Assembly (NCBI GenBank): GCA_039707465.1
Contig: CM077644.1
Coordinates: forward strand, 200,481,962 to 200,545,961
Source of the DNA: Rhabdophis nuchalis
Lineage: Eukaryota; Chordata; Lepidosauria; Squamata; Natricidae
Length of the DNA stretch: 64,000 nucleotides
Reading direction: 5' to 3'
A program made the position numbers and the translations under genes. Positions 34,663-44,801 of the stretch are shown here, piece after piece. The first letter of the stretch is position 1. Each line of letters starts with the position of its first letter. Below the pieces are notes generated by a model, which saw only the letters and a list, made by a program, of their open reading frames with translations, ran no database searches and was not told the DNA's origin.

Positions 34663-35178
34663 GAAATTGACTTCATGTATTAGACTTCAAGAGTCTAAAG
34701 ATAAAAATAGCATAACAATTAAATGTAACAACCACTGTTGCATATTGAATAGAGGACAAGATAATTTAGAGTTTGCACTTGCTGACTATCAGGAAAAGAA
34801 AAGGAAGGACAGTAATATCTTAAGTAAAAATGCTGGTTGAGATGTAGATTCTTTCTGACTCTGAACTTAGCTATGGCTAAGACCAAATAGCATAAAGAAA
34901 GGAACTTATAGAGAATGGATAGGGTCCTGCAGCCAGATTTAGCCATTTGCTTTGGTGCAGCGTCAAGCAGATCTTTCTCCAACTGGCTATTGATGTGCAG
35001 AAAAGAGAAGGCAGCAAAACCAAAGGAATCAACCAAATATTTTGCTTATCAGATGTTGAATAAACAAAATTGGAACACTTCCATGGGCAGTACAAAGATA
35101 AGATAGAGATTAGCAATGGAGATAGCAAAAAACAAAGTATCTGTATGCTTTATTTGTCTTTCAGAATTAGGTGGAGAG
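34663..35178. other. Unique spacer
   Basis: Overlapping short frames on both strands, no motif. Confidence 0.5.
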
Positions 35179-35348
35179 CAGAGGTAGGTTGCTCCCGGTT
35201 TGGCCCAGATCAGCAGAACCAGTGGTGGTGGCGGTGGGATGCTCCACCCACCCACCCACCCACCCACCCAGATGCTTCTGCGCATGCACAGAAGCATCAC
35301 ACACAAGCACGAGCAAACCGGTAGCCCCAGGATTTGAAATCAGCTCTG
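35179..35348 (+). mobile_element. hAT-like element with (CCCA)n interior and 7/8 target duplication
   Basis: It starts CAGAGGTAGGTTGCTCCCGG and ends GATTTGAAATCAGCTCTG. The interior has a (CCCA)n run at about 35244-35271 and GCGCATGCACAGAAGCATC. The flanks GTGGAGAG (35171-35178) and TTGGAGAG (35349-35356) match at 7 of 8 positions. It is a second family distinct from the CAGTGGTGGGATTC copies, although both have GAACC/ACCGGTAG pieces. Confidence 0.7.
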
Positions 35349-35356
35349 TTGGAGAG

Positions 35357-36987
35357 CATCTTAACTCAGGGGTGAGGAAGTGGCTTCTGAGTTAACCTGC
35401 CACTATGACATTAAAAGCTGATTGGAAGTCCTTTTTGCACTTTTTGAGTGAAACAGAAAAAAAATGAAACTGTGATATTATAACCTTAGAGTAAAAGGTC
35501 AATTTAAATTTATATTTACAACTATTGTAAATAGTTGCAATTTCTTTCTCTATTTTTTCCTCTTTTCGCACTCCTTTTTCTTATCTTAATTATTAGTTTC
35601 TGTTAGTTTTGTTATAACATCCTATGTACAAACAAAGGGGTGGGGCTCCAATCACTGGTACCATCTTGATTTATATATATATATATATATAAATATAACT
35701 CCAATAAGATGTCATTCTGATATCTAAAAATCATCCTGTGGCAATGCTACCATCTCAGAAGAGTGAATGTCTTATACTTGTAGCTCTTCTGGTATCCTTT
35801 CATGGCAGATCCTTGTTTCTATTTTGTTCATTCCTGTTTTCCAAATCAGAATAGACTACCGCTGGATTAGTCTTTTCTAGCAATTGCTTCAAATGATAAT
35901 TGTATTGAGAGTTTTGAATGAATATTTATTTTTGAATGAATAAATATTTTTCTATATGTTGTGGGTGGGGTAAAGTAACTTTACCCCACCCTAAACATTC
36001 AGAAAAATATTTATTTGCTTGATTTATAAAATTTTTAAAGAAATATTATAATGTTTCTGAAAGGAACTAGAACATAAAAGTACAAAATACAAAATGGAAC
36101 TATAACATTTAAACAGGACAAAGGTCTTGCAGAAAAGATGCACCTGAGTATTCTAAAAGCACAGAGAACAATGACTGAATGTAGCTCACTAATAGAGGCA
36201 TGTCATAACTTGAGAGGGATTCAGAAGAAATCCCCCTTACAACCTGTTATTAAAGACTATGGCTTCCAAAACATAGAAATATTCAAAGGTGCTTACTAGT
36301 TCTTAATTTTCAAATAGGCCAGTAATAAGAATCTAATCATATAACAGTTGTACTAAGAATTATATTTACCATTAAACAATTGAGGAATATTTACCTGCAA
36401 ATACTGTGTGTTGCTCTCGTGTTTTAGAATTAATGGAGTAATTGCTGAGTGCAATGCTGAGTTACTAGGCAAAACAGCTGTTCACTGAATTAGTGCTATC
36501 CATCGAATAATTTTAGCCACCACATCAGTTCATTGAATGAGATTGAGCAGAAATTAATTAATTAATTAACTCAATGTTGTTCTTGATTCAGGGCAGTTTC
36601 AGTTAAACTGAAGCCTAGTAGGAAACCTTGCAAAAAAAAAAATTGCTTTTTATTTGCATAATGCAATAATTGTTGGTTTGTCAGCCATTGCTATTTAGCA
36701 TGCTAAATAAAACCCATGGCAGATGTAAAGAGACAAATTATGACCTAATAGCTCAAAAGGTAAGGATGTTAAAGTCCAGCCTTACCTATGGAATTTTACT
36801 ATTTGCCTCAGGTCAGTCTGCCCAATCTATGTTTTGCCTTATAAAATGGTTGTGCTCTCCGCCACTGTTGTTCTAGACAATTCTTTAAAATATACATATT
36901 GGTGAATTTCAGCATCTTTCTAGTAAATTTTAGAAGTAAATTCAGAGCTGCATTTAAAAAAAAGGGATCATGATCATATTTGGCATG
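35357..36987. other. AT-rich unique sequence
   Basis: A short (TA)n lies at 35673-35692. Around 35920-36020 GAATAAATATTTTTCT and its complement form a local inverted repeat flanking CTTTACCCCACCC. No gene. Confidence 0.5.
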
Positions 36988-37310
36988 CAGATGGGCTCAG
37001 TGGCTAAGATGCTGAGCTTGTCGATCAGAAGGTTGGCAGTTCAGTGGTTTGAATCCCTAGCACTGTGTAACTTTACTTGTCCCAGCTTCTGCCAACCTAG
37101 CAGTTCAAAAACATGTAAAAGTATAAGTAGAAAAATAGGAAGGCAACAGCCTTCTGTGCACCTTCAGCATTTAGATATGCCTGCCACATAACCATGGAGA
37201 GGTCTTTGGACAGCACTGGCTGTTTGGTTTTGAAACAGATGAGCACTGCTCCTTGGAATTGAGAACAACTAGCACATATGTGTGAGGGGAACCCTTACCT
37301 TTACCTTTAT
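36988..37310 (+). mobile_element. Sauria SINE with Bov-B-like 3' end
   Basis: The tRNA-like head has GGGCTCAGTGGCTAAGATGC (box A region) and GTGGTTTGAATCCCTAG (box B, 37044-37060). The body has CCAGCTTCTGCCAACCTAGC and GTAAAAGTATAAGTAGAAAA. The tail has GAACAACTAGCACATATGTG and ends with repeated ACCTTT. This arrangement is the Sauria SINE of squamates, mobilised by Bov-B LINEs. It is near full length with a few internal gaps. It is a good taxonomic marker for the window. Confidence 0.92.
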
Positions 37311-37925
37311 GATGAGAATGCCATTTAGTGCAGAAGATTGAGTTATTGTTAATGGTGTTGCATTGATCTCACCAGGCATTGGAGTATGTAAATGCTAAAC
37401 ACTAATCAGAGAGCCTATGAATGGAGAAGGAAGGAGCTAACAGTACCCAAAATATATATACCTAATTTTGATTTTAGATATTGATGTTATTTTAAAAGAA
37501 AGGGAGTCAACTGTTTTTTCTCATCTGTTCTTCAGGTGTCAGAACTTAGGAAATCATACATGAAAGCCCATTTGTCTACAGTGAGCTGCAGCAAATCTGG
37601 AACCTTCACAACAGTACAATTGTATAGAGAATATTCATTCTTTTGCCAAAGTTGCTCTTTCAGATGCCTTGGTTTAGCCTTGAGAAAGTAGAATCATAAT
37701 TCAAACAGAAGCATGGATGAAAGCACATTATTTAAGAGTACAGGAAGGGACGAGTCATCAAGAAGACACAGAAAAGTAGCTTATACCTGTCAAAATGACT
37801 AAAACTCAGAGTGAACTAAGATGGTGAAGGATGTTCAAACAACAAAAAATACTTTTTTTCAGATACGGCCAAAAAATGAAGGAAGAAGAAAGAATCCGTT
37901 TATCATTCATGCAGGTGAAGAAAAT
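37311..37925. other. Unique spacer
   Basis: No feature recognised. Confidence 0.5.
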
Positions 37926-38069
37926 GACACTGGGCCAGTCACTCCCTCTGAGCTTAACTCATCTTTACAGGGTTTTTTTTTTTGGAGAAAATAGGAGGAG
38001 GAAAGAATATTGGGTATATTCACCGCCTTGAGTTATTAATTAAAAATAATAAAGATGGGATAAAAAGTA
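37926..38069 (+). mobile_element. tRNA-SINE 3' part with L2-like end
   Basis: ACACTGGGCCAGTCACTCCC, then GAAAATAGGAGGAGGAAAG, ACCGCCTTGAGTTATTAAT and AAAATAATAAAGATGGGAT. The ACCGCC...GGGAT end resembles the L2 terminus, suggesting L2-driven movement. The 5' tRNA head is missing here; the reverse-strand copy at 53765-53863 has the head. Confidence 0.6.
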
Positions 38070-38077
38070 AGCAAGAG

Positions 38078-38080
38078 AAA

Positions 38081-38136
<56 letters not shown>

Positions 38137-38139
38137 AAA
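38078..38139. repeat. (GAAA)n microsatellite
   Basis: About fifteen GAAA units directly downstream of the SINE end. The Lys/Glu-rich open frame over it is artefactual. Confidence 0.95.
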
Positions 38140-39054
38140 CTACATACTTACCTCCTATTTCATTCTTCTCTAACACGCAAATAAAGTTCTATGAGGAAAT
38201 TGTGAAAAGGATGATGAGATGATAGAAACAGTCAAGGAAAGCCAATTTGCATTCTGTGTTACAGAATAAAATTGCTGATTATTTATATTTAACATATATG
38301 CATTCTCTTTGAGAAATAAGGAGGAATAGGCAAAATATTGTCACGAGGGGATCATAAAAAAAGTTCTTTAGAACACCTGAAGTATTATTTGTTTTCTTAT
38401 TTAGTCAAAAGCTTACAACATGCAGAGCATGTAGAAATTATTGTTTACTTCCTGAATTAAAAGTTTCATACACACAAACATATTCATATACTCAAAGTTG
38501 GGCTATCTTTAGGTTCCAGAAAACCAAAGTCACTATGCATGGTATCTTGTTCTTCATGATGGTTCCAAAATACTACAATTCCTATCCATGTTTAGCAACA
38601 GGTTATAACCAGTCCTACTTTGGTGTTCTTTTCAAATTTCTTGGAACACTCTTCCGCATGAGTGCTATAGATTCATTCAGTTCATATAGTTACAATTTTT
38701 GTTTTGTGAATTAAGTTTTGTTGTGAGAACCATTCAGTGTTTTGAGAACCATATTTATTGTGTCTCCACTGAATTCATCATTCTGGTACTTTCCTTCATG
38801 CTATAAAAAAGAGAGCATCTGTTCAAAAACAGATATAATCCTTTGATTATACAGTAGTTTATTTTTATTTTAATATTAATTTCATATACATTCATGTATA
38901 TGAATGAATACATGTACTCCTGTATTCATTCATACGTTTTTCTATTTTTTTTCAATAAGGTTTATACAGAAATATATACTACAAATACAAAACAATACAG
39001 ATTACAATGTGATGATATTCCAGACAATGTAAGTCAAAGTCCTTACTTTCTATA
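38140..39054. other. AT-rich unique sequence
   Basis: No gene. Contains TTCATGTATATGAATGAATA near 38891, a small imperfect palindrome. Confidence 0.5.
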
Positions 39055-39375
39055 AAATGAAGCCAGGGAACTACAGACTTGTTACTTTGACATTAACATT
39101 GAAGAAGATTCTAAAACAGATCATAAAGAGATAAGAATGAAAACACCTTGATAAAAATGTGGTAATTGTCAAGAGTTAGCATGCAATTGACAAGAACCAG
39201 ATTTAGCCACATCTCTTGATAGCTGTAACCATATCTTGATTTCAGCAAAATATTGTTACAGCATCTCAGGACACTTTGACTAGCAATCTAGTTAACTGTG
39301 AGCTGGATGGTAGCCCAATTATCCAAAGAGGTGTTTATTAACAAATTAGGCCTCATCAAATTCAAATGGATATAT

Positions 39376-39692
39376 ATGTAAAGTCTCTGAGGCTACCACA
39401 AAGAAGAGGGAGTCTCCCAAGCAATAGAAAGCAGGACGAGAAGCAATGGATGGAAACTAATCAAGGAGAGAAACAATTTAGAACTAAGGAGAAATTTCCT
39501 GACAGTTAGAACAATTAATCATTGGAACAACTTGCCTCTAGAAGTTGTAAATGATCCAACATTGGAACATTTTAAGAAGATGTTGGATAACCATTTGTCT
39601 GAAGTGTAGGTTATCCTGCCTAGGCAGAGGGTTGAACTAGAAGAACTCCAAGGTCCCTTCCAACTCTGTTATTGTATTGTATTCTATTCTAA
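39376..39692 (+). mobile_element. Younger CR1 3' end nested in the ancient CR1
   Basis: It contains ACCACAAAGAAGAGGGAGTC, the codons for ELRRNFLTVRTINHWNNLPLE (39479-39541), and the terminus GGTTGAACTAGAAGAACTCC / TCCCTTCCAACTCTG, then ATTGTATTGTATTCTATTCT. It is close to the copy at 30895-31490. Confidence 0.85.
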
Positions 39693-39802
39693 TCCTGCCC
39701 TCTTCAGAGTTTTTATTAATTATTTTGATGAGGAGGTGGAATAAGATACTTATGAAATGTGCAGATCACACGATTTTGGAAGTCAGAGCTTATACCTTAG
39801 AA

Positions 39803-39983
39803 CAGGGGTCCCTAACGCCCAGTCCTTGCACCAGTCCCAGTCTGTGGTATACCAGAACCTGGGCTGTGCATGCAAGTGAAGCCTCATCTGTGGGATGCAG
39901 GCAGCACATGAAACCACACCTGCTCCAGAAAACCCCCTTTCCACAGAACCAGTTCCTGGTGCCAAAAAGGTTGGGAGGCACTG
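39803..39983. mobile_element. hAT-like element (CAGGGGTCCC ends) with 7/8 target duplication
   Basis: The left end CAGGGGTCCCTAACGCCC pairs with the inverse of the right end, CAGTGCCTCCCAACCTTTTTGG. The interior has AACCTGGGCTGTGCATGCAA. The flanks CCTTAGAA (39795-39802) and CCCTAGAA (39984-39991) differ at one base. It sits inside the ancient CR1. Confidence 0.75.
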
Positions 39984-40740
39984 CCCTAGAAGACAAGATG
40001 ATTTTAATGGAAAAGAGAATGAGCCAACAAAATAAATTTTATAGACACATATAAAAAATTCTTCACTTAGGAAAGAGTTATCAAATGTATAAATACAGAA
40101 TGCAGGATTAAATTATTGGACAATAACTCTTTTAAGGCTGCAGTAACATAAATATAGTTCTAATAATAATTATAACAAAGTTTCACTTTATTTTTCAGAT
40201 TGGGCAGAATGGAACAGAACAGAAATATACTTTACAATCATAATAAAGTTTCACTTCAAATCATATCTTGGCATTATATCTTAAGAAAGATTCAGAGTAA
40301 GTAGAATAGATTTAGAGAAATTCATTGACAATGGTAGGAAACAGAATACTTTAAAAAGAGACTAAAAGCGACTGACATGTTTAGCCTTGAAAAAGAGATT
40401 GAGGAAACTCTTTCAATACCTGAAAGAGATCACATAAAAAAGCCAGTAGCTATTCTCTTCAATGTATAGTAATGGATTCAGGTTTAAATTGAATATTAGT
40501 AAAAACTTAAAAACAGTAAGAGAAGTTCAACAGTGGAATCAATTACCCAGAGAGGTGACAGGTTCCCTTTCTCTAAATGAGTTTAATCAGACACTGGGCA
40601 GCCAGCATAAAATCACAGTTAGAAAGGATTTTAAGGCCATGAAGTTTATCCTCCTGCTGGATCCATGAATTGAAATGAAAGTATCCTGATTGATAGATGC
40701 TAGATCATTATCTCTCATGGATGCTTTAATTTGAACTCTC

Positions 40741-41179
40741 ACACACAACAGGGTGTTGCACTCAGTCTCAATGGCTCCTTACAAATTGAAGATGCTATAA
40801 CTTTCTGAATGCTGAAAAGAAAGATAATAATCAAGGACTCTAACTTACATGCATAAGGTAAATTGAACAAATCTAGAAGCATGATTGAATTCTAAGAATC
40901 AATTCCGTATCCCCTAGTATTTGTTAAAATAGCATATTATTGCATACCTTTCAAGCAGCCATTTTTACTGCTTGCTCTATTGTTTACAACAAAAGTGGTC
41001 TTGAAAAGCATTGAGTCACACAGAAAATTATTAGGATTTTGTGATTCCAAATTTTGCAAGAAAAATGGCATATGTCTATTTGGACAAAGAAGTACCCTAT
41101 GTTATTCTGATGGTGATTATTTGCAATCAAATCATTTTCAAGCTGTAGCAACCACAGAGCTATATTTTCTTAAAGACTC
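40741..41179. other. Spacer, possibly further LINE remnants
   Basis: The frame that later carries the YADN motif is open from 40980, but the first 65 residues match nothing I know. Confidence 0.4.
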
Positions 41180-41385
41180 CAAGAAAGATCTACAAAACTC
41201 AAACTGGGAGATAAATGGATACTTAATGTTGCTTTATGCTGATAATGCTGCTATATTGTCATTAAAACCAAATTGGCTTGGGAAGGTGATTCAGGCTTTG
41301 CTCAATACATTAAAAAGGAATTGATTATTTTTATAAAAATAAAAGTCCTGGTACAGTAGTATAAAATTCTCAGGTGACACATAGA
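41180..41385 (+). pseudogene. Non-LTR reverse transcriptase relic, YADN active-site box
   Basis: The frame at 40980-41324 ends GYLMLLYADNAAILSLKPNW then a LGKVIQALLNTLK-like helix, the arrangement of RT motif C (Y/F-A-D-D). The second catalytic Asp is Asn here (AAT at 41244-41246). After a one-base shift the DNA continues with a KVLV string near 41341, as in the family's KTKVLVF motif. Clade not assignable; it may belong with the relic at 57834-58240. Confidence 0.5.
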
Positions 41386-42366
41386 TATCCATAACCTAAC
41401 AAAGTTAAATGTTTCAAACATTTATTTTTCCATTTTCTCCATATCATTCTTACATAGTCCCCCAAATTCCATAGCAATTTTAAGATTTCAGTGGATGCAA
41501 AAAAAAAGAATTTTGTAACAAAGCCAATTGCACAATTACTACATGGGGTGTAATTAGGCAATTATCCTAACCTTGGGTCCCTTGAAAGAATGCAATCAGT
41601 CTTTTTATTATCTCTCTCTCTCTCTTTTCTTTTTTTAGACTGCAGAGTCCACAGTGTGGCTGTGAGATTAGAAGCTGGGCTGCTGACAACTGAAGCTAAA
41701 GTTTGTCCAGTCATTTTATTTGTTCGGATAAGGCTTAATTTAGCTCCAGTTGGATGGCTCTCATTAATATCATTTGACAATTGTATGTCAGAATGGTGGG
41801 AGAGCATTATAAACAATTTGCTTTCATACAGATTACATGAACATCTATTATCCTCAGGACTTGAAAAAGTACAAGATGCCATCAAATAGTGGATTTGGGA
41901 TATACAGTAGGATCACAGAATGATTTAGGCCAAATTTCAAAGCTTTATTGACTTTTCCAACAAAGAAGCCCCAAGATGCTTTTCAGAAGCTTATTTATTC
42001 TGACTTCCTTGTTGCAAGTATTAATTGGCATTTCCCACAGCTTGCTTTAATGCTTTTGCTTCCTCATTTTTAGAGGGCAAACACCGTAACACTTCAATCC
42101 TGTGCAAATCAGATAAGACTGAGACAATTGTACATAATCGTTTCTGCTTTAGTCTGACTCTCAACAAAGATGAATTCAATATGTATTAGAAAAAAATACC
42201 CAAGCCATGTAAATTACTTTATATTCAAAATGATTCAGCTGATAGTTTTACATTTATTGCATTTTTATAGCTATAAAGACTTAACATGCTGCAACGTTCT
42301 TGGAGTTAGCAACAGGATTGGTTTGAATTAGCTATTGGGTTTTAAGGTATATATATATTAAGATAT
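41386..42366. other. Spacer with an exon-like open segment at 41638-41889
   Basis: A CTCTCT...TTTTTTTAG pyrimidine tract ends at 41638 and an open plus frame runs to TAG at 41887-41889 (about 83 residues). The opposite strand is also open (41562-41885). I recognise no domain. It could be a chance frame or a conserved non-coding element. Confidence 0.3.
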
Positions 42367-42905
42367 ATTTGTTTTCGTAGATTTTCACGGGTGTAGGTAT
42401 GCTGGCATAGCTGGCTTCGGGGATTTTCCCGTGTATAAGGCATAGAAATGTTGTTGCAACGTTTCGACAAGATCTCACTTGTCATCATCAGGCTTCTGTC
42501 TGTGACTGATATATATATGTTGATATATATATGTTTTCGTAGATTTGATATATATATGTTTTCGTAGATTTGATATATATATGTTTTATATATATATATA
42601 TATGTTTATGATGATATATATATCATCATATATATATATGTGTGTGTGATATATATATGTTTTCGTAGATTTTCACGGGTGTAGGTATGCTGGCATAGCT
42701 GGCTTCGGGGATTTTCCCATGTATAAGGCATAGAAATGTTATTGCAACGTTTCGACAAGATCTCACTTGTCATCATCAGGCAGGCTTCTGCCTGATGATG
42801 CCTGATGATGAAGCCTGCCTGATGATAACAAGTGAGATCTTGTCGAAACGTTGCAATAACATTTCTATGCCTTATACACGGGAAAATCCCCGAAGCCAGC
42901 TATGA
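42367..42905. mobile_element. Penelope-like (putative) repeat: two direct copies and one inverted copy
   Basis: Copies at 42372-42505 and 42656-42785 read GTTTTCGTAGATTTTCACGG ... GCAACGTTTCGACAAGATCT ... CATCATCAGGC. The copy at about 42786-42905 is the reverse complement. On the coding-like strand the order is CTGATGA, a perfect hairpin (GACAAG, TGAGAT, CTTGTC), then GAAACG: two conserved boxes of a hammerhead ribozyme core around stem II. I cannot find convincing stems I and III. Penelope-like elements are known to carry such motifs. Confidence 0.5.
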
Positions 42906-43055
42906 CAATATATCAATATATCAATATATATCAATATATATCAATATATATCAATATATATCAATATATATATATATATTGATATATATATTGATATATA
43001 TATTGATATATTGATATATATTGTTGCATATATATTGTTGCATGATATATATTGT
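42490..43055. repeat. (TA)n-rich and (TATATCAA)n tracts among the Penelope-like copies
   Basis: Runs of TATATATG, TATATCAA (42905-42965) and TATTGATA (42975-43020) form a long self-complementary AT-rich tract between the repeat copies and the next L2. Confidence 0.85.
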
Positions 43056-43057
43056 TG

Positions 43058-43084
43058 CATTATTATTATTATTATTAATTATTA

Positions 43085-43156
<72 letters not shown>

Positions 43157-43606
43157 TAGATTTTTATACCGCCCTTCTCCCTTTCGGGACTCAGGGTGGT
43201 GTACAGGCAACGATAAAAATCAGTAGTATAAAACATAAAATACGTTAAAAATATATTAAATGATTAGCCTGTCCTAAAACCCTACTAAAACCCCTACTAA
43301 AAACAATTAAAACTACGCCAGGCCGGCCACACGAAATAAATAGGTCTTCAAGCCCCGACAGAAAAGGCGCAGGTCCATGGTTGTCCGTAGGTCAGGGGCT
43401 AGGTCATTTCAGAGGGCAGGAGCTGCCACAGAGAAGGCTCTCCCCCTAAGGGTCGCCAGCCAACATTGCCTGGCCGACGGCACCCTGAGGTGGCCCTCTC
43501 TGTGGAAGCGAACTGGTCGGTGGGACGTGTTTGGTAGCAGGAGGTGGTCTTGCAGGTAACCAGGTCCCTTGCCATGGAGTGCTTTAAAGGTGGTTACTAA
43601 TACCTT
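43058..43606 (-). mobile_element. L2 LINE 3' end with (ATT)n tail
   Basis: The tail is (ATT)n at 43058-43153, then TTATACCGCCCTTCTCCC and GACTCAGGGTGGTGTACAGG, the inverse L2 terminus. The minus frame (43693-43409) still shows KVLVTTFKALHGKGPGYLQD, RPVRFHREGHLRVPS and GRAFSVAAPAL. The 5' end stops near 43606 in a TATA tract. Confidence 0.88.
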
Positions 43607-44403
43607 GATATATATATACTGATTCTTTATTATTTTATATATTACTATGCGTTTTATTATTGGTATTTTAGTTTGCATTTTGGTCTGAGACATTCATTTA
43701 ATTATTCTCTATGGAAGGAAGCACGAATAACTGGATCTTGTGGCAGCAATGTGCACATTGTTAGAAGCCTGACAAAACTGCAAGGCATGACTGATAAACT
43801 CAGATGGAGATTTGCACATTGCACTAAATCAAAATTCTACAAACCAGAGGAGGCAAACCAGTAGAGGTGTCGGCAGGAGGCTGTCCCCACCTATCCAGAT
43901 ATCATCACGGATGCTCTGCACACGTTCCTAGCTGGTTCCGAGCCAGTAGCAATGATTAGAGCATTTCATGCCTGCTAAAAACTATATTATGTGTTACAGT
44001 GATGCATGGTTTCCATATTTGAAGATCTTGGGAATGGACTTCTTCTTATCACCAAGAAGTGATAGCAGCAGACTTCCAGTAGTTTTTGTATGCTCACATT
44101 TAAATTTACAGAACATATTTGAATGCCTGATGCAGTATCACTTTGCCAGGTGATCTTGGTTGAGTGAAATAAGGCAAATACTTGCTAATTGTAGTGCTTA
44201 TTGGCTCTGCAAGGTATTAACACAATGGAGCTGTCAAGGACACATCATTAGAATAAAAACTGGAGCTACATACTTTGAACTTTCGCGAATTGGTGACTGT
44301 GAGTGCCAGGAAAAATTTTAAGAGTATGCTTTGGATAAGAATGGAAAATGTGTACCAATATATGTGGTAAACAAATCTGGAAACTTTTAGCCTGATACGG
44401 AAC
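43607..44403. other. Spacer
   Basis: No supported gene. The frame at 43673-43864 (+) is short and unrecognised. Confidence 0.5.
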
Positions 44404-44801
44404 ACAGGCAGTCCTTGATTTATAACAATAAAGTGATCTACCCATCACAATTGTAAGTTCTGATGGTTGTAAACAGATCAGTCAGACAACTGACCCAATT
44501 TCATGATGTCTTTTGCAACAGCATTAAGCAGCCATTGTGGTTATCAAGCAAAGCAATGGCTTGCTCTAGGTACAGAAAACTGGAAGTAAAAGCCTTTAAA
44601 AAAACCATTGTGAAATGTGGTCACTTGACCGTGGGATGCTTCAAAGTTCCTTAAATGTGGTCCAGTTGCTAGGAACACAAAGTTCAGTCATATAACCACA
44701 GGCAGGGGTGTGTGACCATCTGAACTTTCAATCCTCCCAATAGGTCTGTCGTAACTTTGAATGGTTGCTAAGTGACCAATCCTAAATCAAGGATTACCTG
44801 T
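44404..44801. mobile_element. About 400-bp MITE with ACAGGTAGTCC-type ends
   Basis: The left end ACAGGCAGTCCTTGATTTAT pairs with the inverse of the right end, ACAGGTAATCCTTGATTTAG. The interior has GCAACAGCATTAAGC, GTCACTTGACCGTGGGATGC and GTCGTAACTTTGAATGGTTG. No open frame of note. The flanking octamers do not match. A 5' fragment of the same family lies at 54926-55013. Confidence 0.65.

Larger units (their letters stand above)
39055..40740 (+). mobile_element. Ancient CR1 LINE, colinear but split by two later insertions
   Basis: Pieces in order: KPGNYRLVTLTL then KKILKQIIK (39060-39135, RT entry motif NYRPVSLTS in the family), PYLDFSKILLQ near 39230-39265 (family YLDFSKAFD), LFRVFINYFDEEVE near 39700 and a decayed FADD box, KILHLGKSYQMYKYRM near 40050-40100, and the C-terminal VREVQQWNQLPREVTGS at 40516-40566, then 3' sequence to about 40740. 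A younger CR1 3' end (39376-39692) and a hAT-like element (39803-39983) interrupt it. Many stops and frameshifts; inactive. Confidence 0.7.

Noticed and set aside
37044..37060. Box B sequences as functional tRNA genes (also at 3514, 50560, 53830)
   Set aside because: No acceptor stem or full cloverleaf; each is the head of a SINE with a repeat-family body and tail.
42826..42860. Complete, active hammerhead ribozyme
   Set aside because: Only the CTGATGA and GAAA boxes with stem II are clear; I could not find stem I, stem III and the UH cleavage site in the right order.
42905..43020. Regularly spaced TATATCAA units as a CRISPR-like array
   Set aside because: Spacing equals the repeat itself with no spacers; it is a simple AT-rich microsatellite in a vertebrate genome.
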